DNA from: DYJE01 sp964637565
GTDB lineage: Bacteria; Desulfobacterota; Desulfobacteria; Desulfobacterales; Desulfolunaceae
DNA: 64,000 nucleotides
Direction: 5' to 3'
NCBI GenBank assembly: GCA_964637565.1
Contig: CAZWTY010000006.1
Coordinates: forward strand, 17,191-81,190
The translations under genes and the position numbers were made by a program. Below are positions 43,276 through 51,534 of this stretch, piece after piece; position 1 is the stretch's first letter, and each line of letters begins with the position of its first letter. The notes under the pieces were generated by a model. That model made no database searches and had not been told where the DNA came from. It was given only the letters and a program-made list of their open reading frames with translations.

Positions 43276-44366
43276 TTAGAAGGGTTTGGAAACCCCGATG
43301 TTGAATTTTAAGCTGCGGTCGGGATCTTCGGTGGGCTTCATGGTCACTTTGTCATCATTCCATTCGTCGTAGACGGGAATGGCCAAAGACGCGTTGAACT
43401 CCGCATTATAAGCTTTCCACAGGTAAGTGACGCTGGGAATCAGTTCCAGGGTGTTGATTCCGGGGGTGTATCCGAGAAATTCCACCTTGTCTTCACTTTT
43501 GTTTTTGTAGACAAGAACACCACCCACCCTCAGGGTGTCGTTGACATTGTAGTCTCCTCCACCGGAGATCACGAACTCGTCGCCACGGGTGATATCCGTT
43601 CCCTGAATATCGCTGTCGCCGTTGTAGCCGTAACCCAACCCTCCCTTGAGGGAGAATCCTTCAAAATACCAGGTTCCGTTGACGTAGACGGCGGCGTCCG
43701 TGGAGCCGGTTCCAAGCTCGACTTCAGCATCCTCATATTCACCCGTGGGCGCTTTCACGATCAATCTGGAGTCGAGCAGCAGCTGGGGAAAACGGATAAG
43801 GTAGTTGGCCGAAAAGGTGATGTCGCCGANNNNNNNNNNNNNNNNNNNNNNNNNNNNNNNNNNNNNNNNNNNNNNNNNNNNNNNNNNNNNNNNNNNNNNN
43901 NNNNNNNNNNNNNNNNNNNNNNNNNNNNNAGCAGCAGCTGGGGAAAACGGATAAGGTAGTTGGCCGAAAAGGTGATGTCGCCGAGTCCGCTGTCTTTTTT
44001 GTCACCAATCTCACGGGTTGTCCATGGAATGACGACTTTGAGGTTCAAGAGTTCTTTGTTTCCTGTCAGTGACAAGGGGAAACCATAGGATATGGGAATG
44101 TTGTAGGTCTGGATGTTGTCGCTGATCATGGCTTCAACACTGACAGATTTGACGGGAACATCGGAAATTTGGCCGTCCATGGAGACGATGGTCGTCGATG
44201 GCGGGCTTTCCACCTTCTGGATCGTACTGTCTGCTGTGGCGATGTTCTGGGCGTCATCGGCTGCTTTCGGGTTGTCTATCCGCTCGATCAGTTCATAATA
44301 TTCCAGGGCATGGGCCGAACCCGCCACGAGAAGAATGGTTAAAACGAACAACAGGTATTTTTTCAT
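43276..44366 (-). CDS. Outer-membrane beta-barrel protein (transporter-like), split by an artefactual N gap
   Basis: A signal peptide (MKKYLLFVLTILLVAGSAHA) and alternating amphipathic strands end in SKPF with a terminal Phe, typical of BAM substrates. The LGDITFSANYLI region resembles phenol-degradation MetA/transporter-like barrels. The coding sequence contains 100 N (43830-43929) flanked by identical 55-base copies. Removing the N and one copy leaves 936 bases, an intact in-frame 311-residue protein, so the gap is an unmerged contig overlap rather than missing DNA. The upstream lipoprotein gene ends in a terminator, so this gene may have its own promoter. Function unknown. Confidence 0.75.
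43775..43984. other. Assembly gap (100 N) between duplicated 55-bp contig ends
   Basis: 43775-43829 and 43930-43984 are identical, with exactly 100 N between. The round number and duplicated flanks indicate a scaffolding placeholder. Confidence 0.95.
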
Positions 44367-44407
44367 GAATCCCCCTTGGTAAAACTTAGTGCTGCTGGTG
44401 CTGAGTG

Positions 44408-44436
44408 AAAAACGGCCCTTCTTTGGGAAGGGCCGT
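44408..44436 (-). terminator. Intrinsic terminator after the large lipoprotein gene
   Basis: On the minus strand ACGGCCCTT / AAGGGCCGT (7-base loop) is followed by TTTTT. It lies 26 bases past the stop of the lipoprotein gene. Confidence 0.8.
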
Positions 44437-44462
44437 TCTGGTTATGTCGTTAACTGGAACGC

Positions 44463-46850
44463 TTATTCCACGGTAAAGCCCACCACGGTGGGATCGTCCA
44501 GGATCGTCGTTCCGTCTTCCTTCACGGCGTCGATGATGTCCACACCTTCGTCGATGCGGCCGTTCCGGTTCACGTCCACGATCACGTAGTAACGTCCCGG
44601 TGTCATTTCAGCAGGCCAGATGTTCATCATGCCCGCTCCGTTGTAGCAGGAAGGCTGGATGACCAGGGTGGAGTGACGTCCCGTGACGTCCACGGTGTCG
44701 TTCAGCTCGTTCAGGTTGCCGAAGTTCGCCAGGTCGAAGGTGGCGGCGTTCACGATGTACACATCCACATAGAGACCGTAGTAAAGGCCTTCGATGGGGA
44801 TCTCCGGATCAGGACTGCAGAACCAGGAGAAGTAGGGGTTGAACACCGCTTTTACTCCGTAGCCCGCGCCCCAGGGATTGGTGTCGAGACCGCTCTGGAT
44901 AAACAGGTCGCGGTAGTCACAGAACTCGGAGTAGATCGTCCAGTGCTGTTCCCAGGTGTTGCCGAAAGACCCGCCGGAGGCGATGTTCACGTAGGATACC
45001 CTGGGGTAGGTGTTGGTATTGGTGTTCAGGATCACGATGGTCAGCACATCGTCGCCGGCATCGAGGATGCCGTCCACGTTGTTGTCGATCACCACGTCGA
45101 AGGTGTTGTTGGCCATGGTGGGGTTGATCACCGTGAAGTCGCCGTTCAGATCCCAGAGCAGGTTGATCCCGTTGCCTGAGAAAGATTTCCTGAACATGGA
45201 CCCGCTCAGGAAGTCCCCGTTCTGCCACTCTTTGTGCCTGAACACGAAGGCGTTGAAATCGTGCTCGGGTGCCTGATCCGATTTCAGGTAGACCAGGGTG
45301 TTTCCGGCGGCGGTACCGGATTCGTTGAAATACTGGGACGGTGTGTTGCCCGCGGCATCGATGCAGGTGGTGTAGTCTGATACGGCCGGAACATCGAGAA
45401 TCGTGACGCCGTCTTCGATGAAGATGTCACTGTCCGCGTCAAAGGTTCCGTCGTTGTCCAAGTCGATGACGATGTCCAGTCTCTTGTCCTCGGTCAGGGG
45501 GCCACCGGTGTAGGTGTAGCCGTCGGCCGCTGACTTGGTGTTCACCAGGGCGTGGTTTTTAAGGAGAGGCAGGAATTTGAAGGCCAGCTCGTCAGCCGCG
45601 TCAGGTGCAACCAGGGCAATATCATTTTCTCCGGCTGTCCCCATGGTTCTCACATCGGGGTGACCTGCGGGAACGGCAAAGCTCACGGCACCCGTTTCAG
45701 CCGAATCCACAAGGTAGACTCCGATGGGCTGGGTCAGAGGCACCGGCGCGTTGTCGATGTTGATGTAGAGCTGTTTCGTGTCAGCGCCGCTTTCGGGAAT
45801 GGCGTTCACTTCGTTGCCTGCTTCATCGGTGATTCTGACGAACACATCGTTGGCCGGGGTGTTCTGGACTATGAAACCGGGTGTGCCGTTGCCGTCCACA
45901 CCGTCGATGAAATGATCGGAAACCCCGTCGTCGTTCGTGTCGAGACCTGTGTCGTAGACACCGTCACGGTCCACGTCCATCACAATGCTGTAAGCCATGT
46001 TGTCCTGGTTCGGATTGATGACCTGCGGTCCCGCATTGAGATCCCAGAGCAGGGTGCCGTCGATGGCCCCATCCACCACAGGCACGTTGGTGATTCTGGT
46101 CACGAATTTGTCGGTGTCGAACAGGGCGTCTCCGTTTTTAAAGGTTCCGCCTGTGAATTTGATGACGTAAAAATCCACGGCCGTGACAGGCACGTTGTTG
46201 CCGATGGCTGTGGGAACACGGTCCGCCTTCACATAAACTTTCGTTTTGGGATCGGGGTCACCGTAAAGGTCCATGGTCCCGGTTTCCTTGAAAGCGTTTT
46301 CAGGATAGAAGATTCCTCCCGGGGCTTTGGTAGGGACATCCTCACGGGTACAGGCGTAGACCACAGGCTGGGGATTGGTGTCTCCGTCGTTCTTCTTGTA
46401 AACGATCCACATGTCCTGGGTGAAGTTTGTCGCTTCTCCATTGTCCTCGATGCTTTCCACCTTGATTTTGAAAGCGGAGGGCTGGAGGCCGTCAGGCCAG
46501 ACCACCGTGGGGGGGAGATCGGAACCGGGGGCGCTCAGCTTGAGGCCCATGTCGAACCACAGGGGAACGGGGTCGATGACGCCCTCGTCGTTGGTTCGGG
46601 CTTCGATTTTGGTGACCAGGTTGTTGTCTGCGTCAAGCACGCTGACCCGGTAGAATTTGCTGGCTTTCATCCCCGCCACTTTGACGTAGAGGGTATCCAT
46701 GGGGGCGAATTCCCGGGTTTCCTCCAGGTTGGAATTGTACATGGTGATGATGGAGTTGCCGGGAATCGGCCGGGTGTCGCAGGCAACCAGGGAAAAGGCC
46801 ATGGCCGCCAGCATGAACATCATGACGATCAGATTGGGTTTTATCTTCAC
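44463..46850 (-). CDS. Large modular surface lipoprotein with DxDxDG-type repeats, uncharacterised
   Basis: A 795-residue protein starting with GTG (GGGAGGTGACCT upstream). The lipoprotein signal ends LVAC (Cys24). I do not recognise the family. The body is built from about five modules of 100-150 residues. Each combines a YVKxD/YLKSD strand, a WxNGD or FKNGD turn, LLWDLN, VINP and an acidic loop such as DVDRDGVYD, DTNDDGVSD, DLDNDGTFD, DNNVDGILD or DVNRNGRID. These loops look like calcium-binding EF-hand/dockerin-type or thrombospondin-3-type sites. Strongly acidic, likely surface-exposed. It is co-transcribed 11 bases behind a beta-barrel gene. Adhesion or matrix binding is a guess. Confidence 0.7.
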   Translation of the reverse strand: MKIKPNLIVMMFMLAAMAFSLVACDTRPIPGNSIITMYNSNLEETREFAPMDTLYVKVAGMKASKFYRVSVLDADNNLVTKIEARTNDEGVIDPVPLWFDMGLKLSAPGSDLPPTVVWPDGLQPSAFKIKVESIEDNGEATNFTQDMWIVYKKNDGDTNPQPVVYACTREDVPTKAPGGIFYPENAFKETGTMDLYGDPDPKTKVYVKADRVPTAIGNNVPVTAVDFYVIKFTGGTFKNGDALFDTDKFVTRITNVPVVDGAIDGTLLWDLNAGPQVINPNQDNMAYSIVMDVDRDGVYDTGLDTNDDGVSDHFIDGVDGNGTPGFIVQNTPANDVFVRITDEAGNEVNAIPESGADTKQLYINIDNAPVPLTQPIGVYLVDSAETGAVSFAVPAGHPDVRTMGTAGENDIALVAPDAADELAFKFLPLLKNHALVNTKSAADGYTYTGGPLTEDKRLDIVIDLDNDGTFDADSDIFIEDGVTILDVPAVSDYTTCIDAAGNTPSQYFNESGTAAGNTLVYLKSDQAPEHDFNAFVFRHKEWQNGDFLSGSMFRKSFSGNGINLLWDLNGDFTVINPTMANNTFDVVIDNNVDGILDAGDDVLTIVILNTNTNTYPRVSYVNIASGGSFGNTWEQHWTIYSEFCDYRDLFIQSGLDTNPWGAGYGVKAVFNPYFSWFCSPDPEIPIEGLYYGLYVDVYIVNAATFDLANFGNLNELNDTVDVTGRHSTLVIQPSCYNGAGMMNIWPAEMTPGRYYVIVDVNRNGRIDEGVDIIDAVKEDGTTILDDPTVVGFTVE

Positions 46851-46861
46851 AGGTCACCTCC

Positions 46862-47716
46862 CTATTTCGCGTCTGTTTTGGAAAAGATTTTACCCAGGGG
46901 CACTTCCACCAGGGCGTAGGCTCTGACATCGCTGGAATCCGTCGTGAATTCAGGATCGCCGGTGGACACTTCCTCCTCGATGCAGTTGTAGACGGCCACA
47001 CCCAGGCTGACCCAGCCCACTTTTACTTTGGCGCCCAGGTTGACCACCGGGTCTTCCTCATCTTTGTTGATGCCCTGGACCTCTGCCAGCAAAAAAACGG
47101 TGTCGAACAGGGCCAGGTCGGCGCCGGCGCTGAAGTAGAGGTCGCTTGTCTCACCTTCGTTGTACAGGGATTCGACCACGGCCGTGGCGGAGAGCACCGC
47201 TTTTTCCGTGAACAGGGGAACCCGGATGGTGGCGGCCAGATAGGGGTTGAACAGGATGTCTTCACTGCGGTCGAATTCGTTGTTGTTGACGGACACGGCG
47301 TTCATGCCCAGGGCCACCTGGGGAATGATGGAATCGGTCATGTGGAAGATTCTGGCCTTGAAGCTGTATGTGTCCATGGAAAGATCCGTTTTATCCAGGT
47401 TGTCCCAGATGAACTGACGCCTGGTGTAGGCGAATTCCACGTCTTCGGATGTTCCCACGGCCAGGGTCGCCGCGGTGAGGAAAATCCGGTCGCCTTCGAT
47501 GGAACCGGAATCCTGGGCGCTGGCCGCAAGGTAGATGTTGCCTTTTCCTGCGGGAACCGCTTTGGGAACGGTGATCACGCCGTTTTCGCCCCAGTTGTAC
47601 TCGGGGTTGATGCTCCTTTTGAACAGGGCAAACTCAGATTGCTTGGACGCCGCAGACACGGTCTGACAGGCCCAGAGCAAAAAGATCGCGGTTAGCAGTA
47701 TTTTTCTCAATTTCAT
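46862..47716 (-). CDS. Predicted outer-membrane beta-barrel protein, uncharacterised
   Basis: A 284-residue protein. A signal peptide (MKLRKILLTAIFLLWACQTVSA) is followed by alternating amphipathic strands (ATLAVGTSEDVEFAYTRRQF; YLAATIRVPLF; VNLGAKVKVGWVSLGVAVYN), as in porin-like barrels. The C terminus (IFSKTDAK) lacks the terminal aromatic. ATG 47716 with GGAGG upstream is preferred over TTG 47719. First gene of the envelope cluster with the large lipoprotein; a stem-loop sits in its leader. Possible carrier or anchor of the lipoprotein; no evidence beyond linkage. Confidence 0.65.
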   Translation of the reverse strand: MKLRKILLTAIFLLWACQTVSAASKQSEFALFKRSINPEYNWGENGVITVPKAVPAGKGNIYLAASAQDSGSIEGDRIFLTAATLAVGTSEDVEFAYTRRQFIWDNLDKTDLSMDTYSFKARIFHMTDSIIPQVALGMNAVSVNNNEFDRSEDILFNPYLAATIRVPLFTEKAVLSATAVVESLYNEGETSDLYFSAGADLALFDTVFLLAEVQGINKDEEDPVVNLGAKVKVGWVSLGVAVYNCIEEEVSTGDPEFTTDSSDVRAYALVEVPLGKIFSKTDAK

Positions 47717-47761
47717 CAAGGCACCTCCTGAATAATGATGGGTCGATTGTCATCTTGGAAA

Positions 47762-47800
47762 ACACGGGAAAAACGCTTTGGCGACAGGGTTTTTCCGTGT
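47762..47800 (-). other. Stem-loop in the leader of the envelope cluster
   Basis: Arms ACACGG(G)AAAAAC and GTTTTTCCGTGT pair with one bulge around a 14-base loop, 46 bases upstream of the ATG at 47716. No known riboswitch consensus was matched. The rest of the 519-bp gap (47717-48235) holds no recognisable gene. Confidence 0.45.
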
Positions 47801-48179
47801 CGGTCAATTCTTTTGTGTGAAACGTTCGGTGAGAAACAGGGGATCCTGGAAAAAGGGAGAGAGACACTAAAGGTAAGACTGGCGTTCACGGATTCACAGG
47901 GAGTTCCCACCCTTCTTTTTCCCCTTCCCTGGGTAACGTGAAGCTGGCCTCGCTTTGTCTGGCATGGCATCATGGACCTTTGAAACCTGTCGGTGTCAGG
48001 CACGATAAACATGTCATTCCGTTTCTGGAGTTGCGTAAATCAGGATCATATGTCCTGAATGGCTGTCATTGTTCGATTACGGGCTAACAAATTTTAGAAG
48101 ATAGTACCAAACAGACCGGCGAAAAGGCAAGCAGTTTTTTATGGGAAAGGGGATGGAACGAGGGCTGGTGAAAGACGAT

Positions 48180-48213
48180 GGGGCCGGGATCTTTTTTTTC
48201 AAGGTCCCGGCCC
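48180..48213. terminator. GC-rich hairpin downstream of the small hypothetical gene
   Basis: GGGCCGGGA / TCCCGGCCC with a T8-containing loop lies 23 bases past the minus-strand stop at 48236. There is no U tract after the stem on that strand. Confidence 0.4.
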
Positions 48214-48235
48214 TGGTCCAAAAGCCTTGTTTGAC

Positions 48236-48511
48236 TTAAAATGGAGTATCGTTTTTATCTTTCTTTTTTTTCTTCTTTTTCAATGTTTTGATATCGACGA
48301 TGTCGTTGTCGTGGTAGGTTGGCTCATCGTCGTCATCATCGAAAAGACTGTAGTCCACCATGTTCATTCCGTCGAAGAACACGCCGATGGATTCGCAGAG
48401 AAGTTTGATGATTTCGGCGTGTTTCTTTTTCTTGTCAATATCGGTGCATCGCGACATTTCTCTGATATTGCTGGTTATTTCTTTTGTCAGTCCTTCAATC
48501 ATGTCATCCAT
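48236..48511 (-). CDS. Small charged hypothetical protein
   Basis: A 91-residue protein of unknown function. A predicted helical N-terminal half (MDDMIEGLTKEITSNIREMS) is followed by an acidic run (DDDDDE near residue 60) and a Lys-only run (residues 78-84) before DKNDTPF. AAGGAA lies 8 bases upstream. No membrane segment or signal. Low complexity makes homology calls unsafe; it could be a recent orphan. Confidence 0.5.
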   Translation of the reverse strand: MDDMIEGLTKEITSNIREMSRCTDIDKKKKHAEIIKLLCESIGVFFDGMNMVDYSLFDDDDDEPTYHDNDIVDIKTLKKKKKKKDKNDTPF

Positions 48512-48629
48512 TTTAAATTCCTTTCCCTGGATGGTTCAAGGTGATGCCTCGCACAGGGCTTGAACCCGCGAGGTCGATTGCAGTGACTATCGATATCTAT
48601 TTCGAAAGTCAAGGCCATTCTGGGACTGG

Positions 48630-49331
48630 TCAGTCAAGCCTCGACGCGGCGAAGTCCCAGTTGGCCAGCTGATTGAGGACGGAGTTCACGAAATCACCCC
48701 GTTTGTTCTGGTAATCCAGGTAATAGGCGTGCTCCCAGACGTCCAGGACGAAAAGGGGGTTGAGGTCGTGGGCCAGGGCTGTGTCCGCGTTGGACGTGGT
48801 CAGGATGGACAGCTTTTTTCCGTCCTGAACAAGAAAAACCCAGCCGCTCCCGAAAACGCCCGTGGCTTTTGCGGAAAACTCCTTTTTGAACGCCTCGAAA
48901 CTTCCGAAGGACGATTCGATCCGCTTGAGAAGTTCTCCGCTGGGAGTCCCTCCACCCTGGGGTTTCAGACAGTTCCAGAAAAATTCATGGTTCCAGGCCT
49001 GGGCCGCCTGGTTGAACAGGGCCTGGTGTTTGGCCTTGCCCGCGGTCATCCGGATGATCTCTTCCGGGGTGTCTCCGTCAAGGCCGCTTTGGGCCAGAAG
49101 TTCGGCCGCTTTTTTTGTGTAAGCCGCGTGGTGCTTCCCGTAATGCAGGGCCATGGTTTGGGCTGAAATCAGGGGTTCCAGGGCGTTTTCGGCATAGGGC
49201 AGGGGCTTTTGGGTGAAAACATCTTCCGGGGCCTTGGAAGAACAGGCTGACATGAACAACAAAGCCAAAAAGACGAGACAGAGACCTATGGTTGGGTGAA
49301 TCTGGCGGATGGACTGTTTCAAAGAGGTCAT
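48630..49331 (-). CDS. Exported Fe/Mn superoxide dismutase with lipoprotein signal
   Basis: A 233-residue protein. A membrane signal ends FMSAC (Cys30), followed by the Fe/Mn SOD fold. Metal ligands are visible: His in HYGKHHAAY (about 64), His in WNHEFFW (about 114), and Asp/His in DVWEHAYYLDY (about 195-199). Converts superoxide to peroxide. Most bacterial Fe/Mn SODs are cytosolic, so the signal implies periplasmic protection, sensible for an anaerobe exposed to oxygen. The thiol peroxidase gene further upstream on the same strand may finish the detoxification. Confidence 0.92.
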   Translation of the reverse strand: MTSLKQSIRQIHPTIGLCLVFLALLFMSACSSKAPEDVFTQKPLPYAENALEPLISAQTMALHYGKHHAAYTKKAAELLAQSGLDGDTPEEIIRMTAGKAKHQALFNQAAQAWNHEFFWNCLKPQGGGTPSGELLKRIESSFGSFEAFKKEFSAKATGVFGSGWVFLVQDGKKLSILTTSNADTALAHDLNPLFVLDVWEHAYYLDYQNKRGDFVNSVLNQLANWDFAASRLD

Positions 49332-49483
49332 GGCGTTCTCCTAGCTGAGCGTTGATGAAGGGTGAACTGTTGCGAAGCTTGCCAAGGCGTTAAAAAAATC
49401 TGTTATGTACCATAAGCCAAGGCGCGCTTCAGGTCAACTGTTTCAAAAACTGTCTCGCCGGAAAAAAATGATGCAGGTTGATA

Positions 49484-49512
49484 CAAAAAAAACGGACAGC
49501 TATCGCTGTCCG
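49484..49512 (-). terminator. Strong intrinsic terminator on the minus strand
   Basis: CGGACAGC / GCTGTCCG with a 4-base loop is followed on the minus strand by U9. It lies just downstream of the candidate RNA below, as a back-up terminator. Confidence 0.8.
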
Positions 49513-49537
49513 ATCGGGTTGTTCATGAATTTCCGGT

Positions 49538-49640
49538 AAAAAAGGTGCGGGGTGCTCCTGGACGAAAAATTTTGTAACGTTGTTGCAATATGTTTTCGTG
49601 AGGTTGGGTTGGAGTGAGTTTTCCGCCCAGGTCCCGCACC
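49538..49640 (-). ncRNA. Candidate structured small RNA, family unassigned
   Basis: Read on the minus strand, about 97 bases fold into a closed rod. The outer stem is GGTGCGGG / CCCGCACC, then CCTGG / CCAGG, then an inner ACGAAAA / TTTTCGT stem. A 27-base purine-poor internal bulge (GCGGAAAACTCACTCC...) lies on one side and an AU-rich apical loop at the end. The outer stem is directly followed by U6, so the RNA carries its own terminator. There is no ORF here. It does not match SRP, tmRNA, RNase P or tRNA motifs as I know them. The gap 49332-50016 otherwise shows no gene. Confidence 0.5.
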
Positions 49641-49990
49641 GTGAAACAGATGAAGTCGGTATCCGGGAGTGCCGAGATCCGGATCTTCAAACTGCCTGAT
49701 ACAGCAGAACCCTGATAGTCCCCTGTATCATATTACCGATGGTGATTTTCCGGGAGATTATGAAAGCTCGCACGGAAGCCGCTGTATATTCGCAGCATCC
49801 GGATCTTGTCAACCTCATTTTGACTTTCGGGTTCAAATCCTGTTGCCAGAAATGGCACCTTTCTCAAGAAGCCTTATTTTTAAGGTGTTTTAGATTTTAT
49901 CCATGGTTTGATGGAAACACATGTAATGGTGTGAATCATTGTTTACGGTGCTGGGGTGCGATTTCTTTTGAAAGACGGGTTCGCAAGAGC

Positions 49991-50010
49991 GGGCGGGCCT
50001 TGGCCCGCCC
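49991..50010 (-). terminator. GC-rich hairpin after the thiol peroxidase gene
   Basis: GGGCGGGCC / GGCCCGCCC with a 2-base loop lies 7 bases past the stop on the minus strand; the U tract is weak. Confidence 0.5.
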
Positions 50011-50016
50011 GGCAAT

Positions 50017-50649
50017 TTACCCGGCCCTGCCGTCATCGCAGGGGCCGTCGTCATGGAAAAGCCTTGAGTCCTCCGCTGTGGCGGGATAAACGCAGCGTTC
50101 GAGGGGGAGCTGGTCTTTGGGCAGTGTTGGTTCAGCACCTTTTTTTTCAGGGCTCAGGCATGCCAGGATTTTTTCGTAGTCCGGTTCCTCGGCAAGATCG
50201 GCAATGGTTTCACCGAACACGACCCGTCCGGTCTTGTCGATGACCACCACATACCGGGCCAGAAGTCCTTTCAGGGGACCTTCGTCCACGACCAGTCCGT
50301 AATGGTCGATAAAGTCGGGACTCCGGAACGCCGACAGGGAAACCACGTGGTCGATGCCTTCCGCCGCGCAGAACCTGCCGTGGGCGAAAGGAAGGTCCAT
50401 GGACACACAGAGAACGGCTGTGTCGGGGATTTTAGCGGCTTCAACGTTGAACCTTCTCACCGATGCGGAGCATACCGGTGTGTCGATGCTGGGAAAGATG
50501 TTCAGGATGATGTTTTTACCCGTGAAATCTTCAAAACGGATGTCGCTGAGGTCGGTCCGGGTCAGGGTGAAGCTTTTGGCTTTAACTCCTGATGCTGGTA
50601 TCGAGCCTTTGGCCTTGGTCTTGTTTCCTCGTATCACGATTTGGGGCAT
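50017..50649 (-). CDS. tpx: Thiol peroxidase (atypical 2-Cys peroxiredoxin)
   Basis: A 210-residue peroxiredoxin of the Tpx class. The peroxidatic Cys is in IDTPVCSASVRRF (about residue 61) and the resolving Cys in AHGRFCAAEG (about 94), the usual Tpx spacing. Reduces peroxides with thioredoxin. Start at ATG 50649 with AAGGAGG upstream. A C-terminal extension of about 40 residues beyond the Tpx core (with RCVYPATAEDS) contains two extra Cys and is not typical of the family. Confidence 0.92.
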   Translation of the reverse strand: MPQIVIRGNKTKAKGSIPASGVKAKSFTLTRTDLSDIRFEDFTGKNIILNIFPSIDTPVCSASVRRFNVEAAKIPDTAVLCVSMDLPFAHGRFCAAEGIDHVVSLSAFRSPDFIDHYGLVVDEGPLKGLLARYVVVIDKTGRVVFGETIADLAEEPDYEKILACLSPEKKGAEPTLPKDQLPLERCVYPATAEDSRLFHDDGPCDDGRAG

Positions 50650-50754
50650 GGCGGCCTCCTTGAATATTTGGGTTATCATGTCAAACCCTGAGAAGTTCAG
50701 GGGTGTCTTCATGAGAAATGATAAACAAAATAAGCAAGAGGCGTGCCGAAATCT

Positions 50755-51534
50755 TCACCAGCCCATTCGCATTTTCACCCCGCGGTCATGGAGGTAGGTC
50801 TTGATCTGGGGAACGGTGTAGGTCCCGTAATGAACCATGGAGGCGATGAGGGCCGCGTCGGCTTTTCCCCGGGTGAGCACGTCGTAGAGGTGTTCCGGTT
50901 CTCCGGCGCCTCCGGAAGCGATGACCGGAATGTCCACGTTTTGAGAAATCAGGGCGGTGAGGGTCAGTTCGTAGCCTGTCTTCATGCCGTCGGCGTCGAT
51001 GGAGTTCAGGCAGATTTCACCGGCTCCCAGATCCTGGCCGCGTTTCGCCCATTCCAGGGCGTCGATACCCATGTGTTTCCGGCCTCCGTTGATCACGATT
51101 TCGTATCCCGAAGGGATGGAAGGGCTGACACCCACATGTTTCACGTCCATTCCCAGCACCACGCACTGGTTCCCGAAGGCCCTGGCGCCCTGGCGGATGA
51201 TGTCGGGGTTGTTCACCGCCGCCGAGTTCACACTGACTTTCTCCGCCCCGGCAAGCAGAACGGCCCGCATGTCTTCCAGGGTCCTGATGCCTCCGCCCAC
51301 GGAAAAGGGGATGAAAATGGTTTCAGCCACCCGGCGGACCACGTCGATCATGATGTTCCGTTTCTCATGGGAGGCGGTGATGTCGTAGAACACGATTTCG
51401 TCGGCGCCCTGCTCGTAGTACATCCGGGCCATGTCCACGGGATCGCCGATATCGATGTTGTCCTTGAATTTGATGCCCTTGGTGGTGCGCCCTTCATGGA
51501 CGTCGAGGCAGGGGATGATTCTTCGACTCAGCAT
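50755..51534 (-). CDS. hisF: Imidazole glycerol phosphate synthase cyclase subunit HisF
   Basis: A 259-residue (beta/alpha)8 barrel. MLSRRIIPCLDV at the N terminus carries the catalytic Asp11-type residue; VGGGIR near residue 82, and ASGGAGEPEH with the second Asp earlier in NSIDADGMKTGY. It uses ammonia from HisH to form IGP and AICAR in histidine synthesis. ATG 51534 is chosen as the conserved start; a GTG lies at 51543. Overlaps hisH by 7 bases. Confidence 0.95.
   Translation of the reverse strand: MLSRRIIPCLDVHEGRTTKGIKFKDNIDIGDPVDMARMYYEQGADEIVFYDITASHEKRNIMIDVVRRVAETIFIPFSVGGGIRTLEDMRAVLLAGAEKVSVNSAAVNNPDIIRQGARAFGNQCVVLGMDVKHVGVSPSIPSGYEIVINGGRKHMGIDALEWAKRGQDLGAGEICLNSIDADGMKTGYELTLTALISQNVDIPVIASGGAGEPEHLYDVLTRGKADAALIASMVHYGTYTVPQIKTYLHDRGVKMRMGW

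Noticed and set aside
43740..44366. Frame-shifted C terminus (SATSPFRPTTLSV...) of the beta-barrel gene
   Set aside because: It arises only because the 100-N placeholder plus the duplicated 55 bases shifts the frame; the merged sequence is in frame.
49825..49860. GGGTTCAAATCC, resembling a tRNA T-arm
   Set aside because: No matching acceptor, D or anticodon arms are found about 60-70 bases upstream, and the T stem is imperfect. Not a tRNA.
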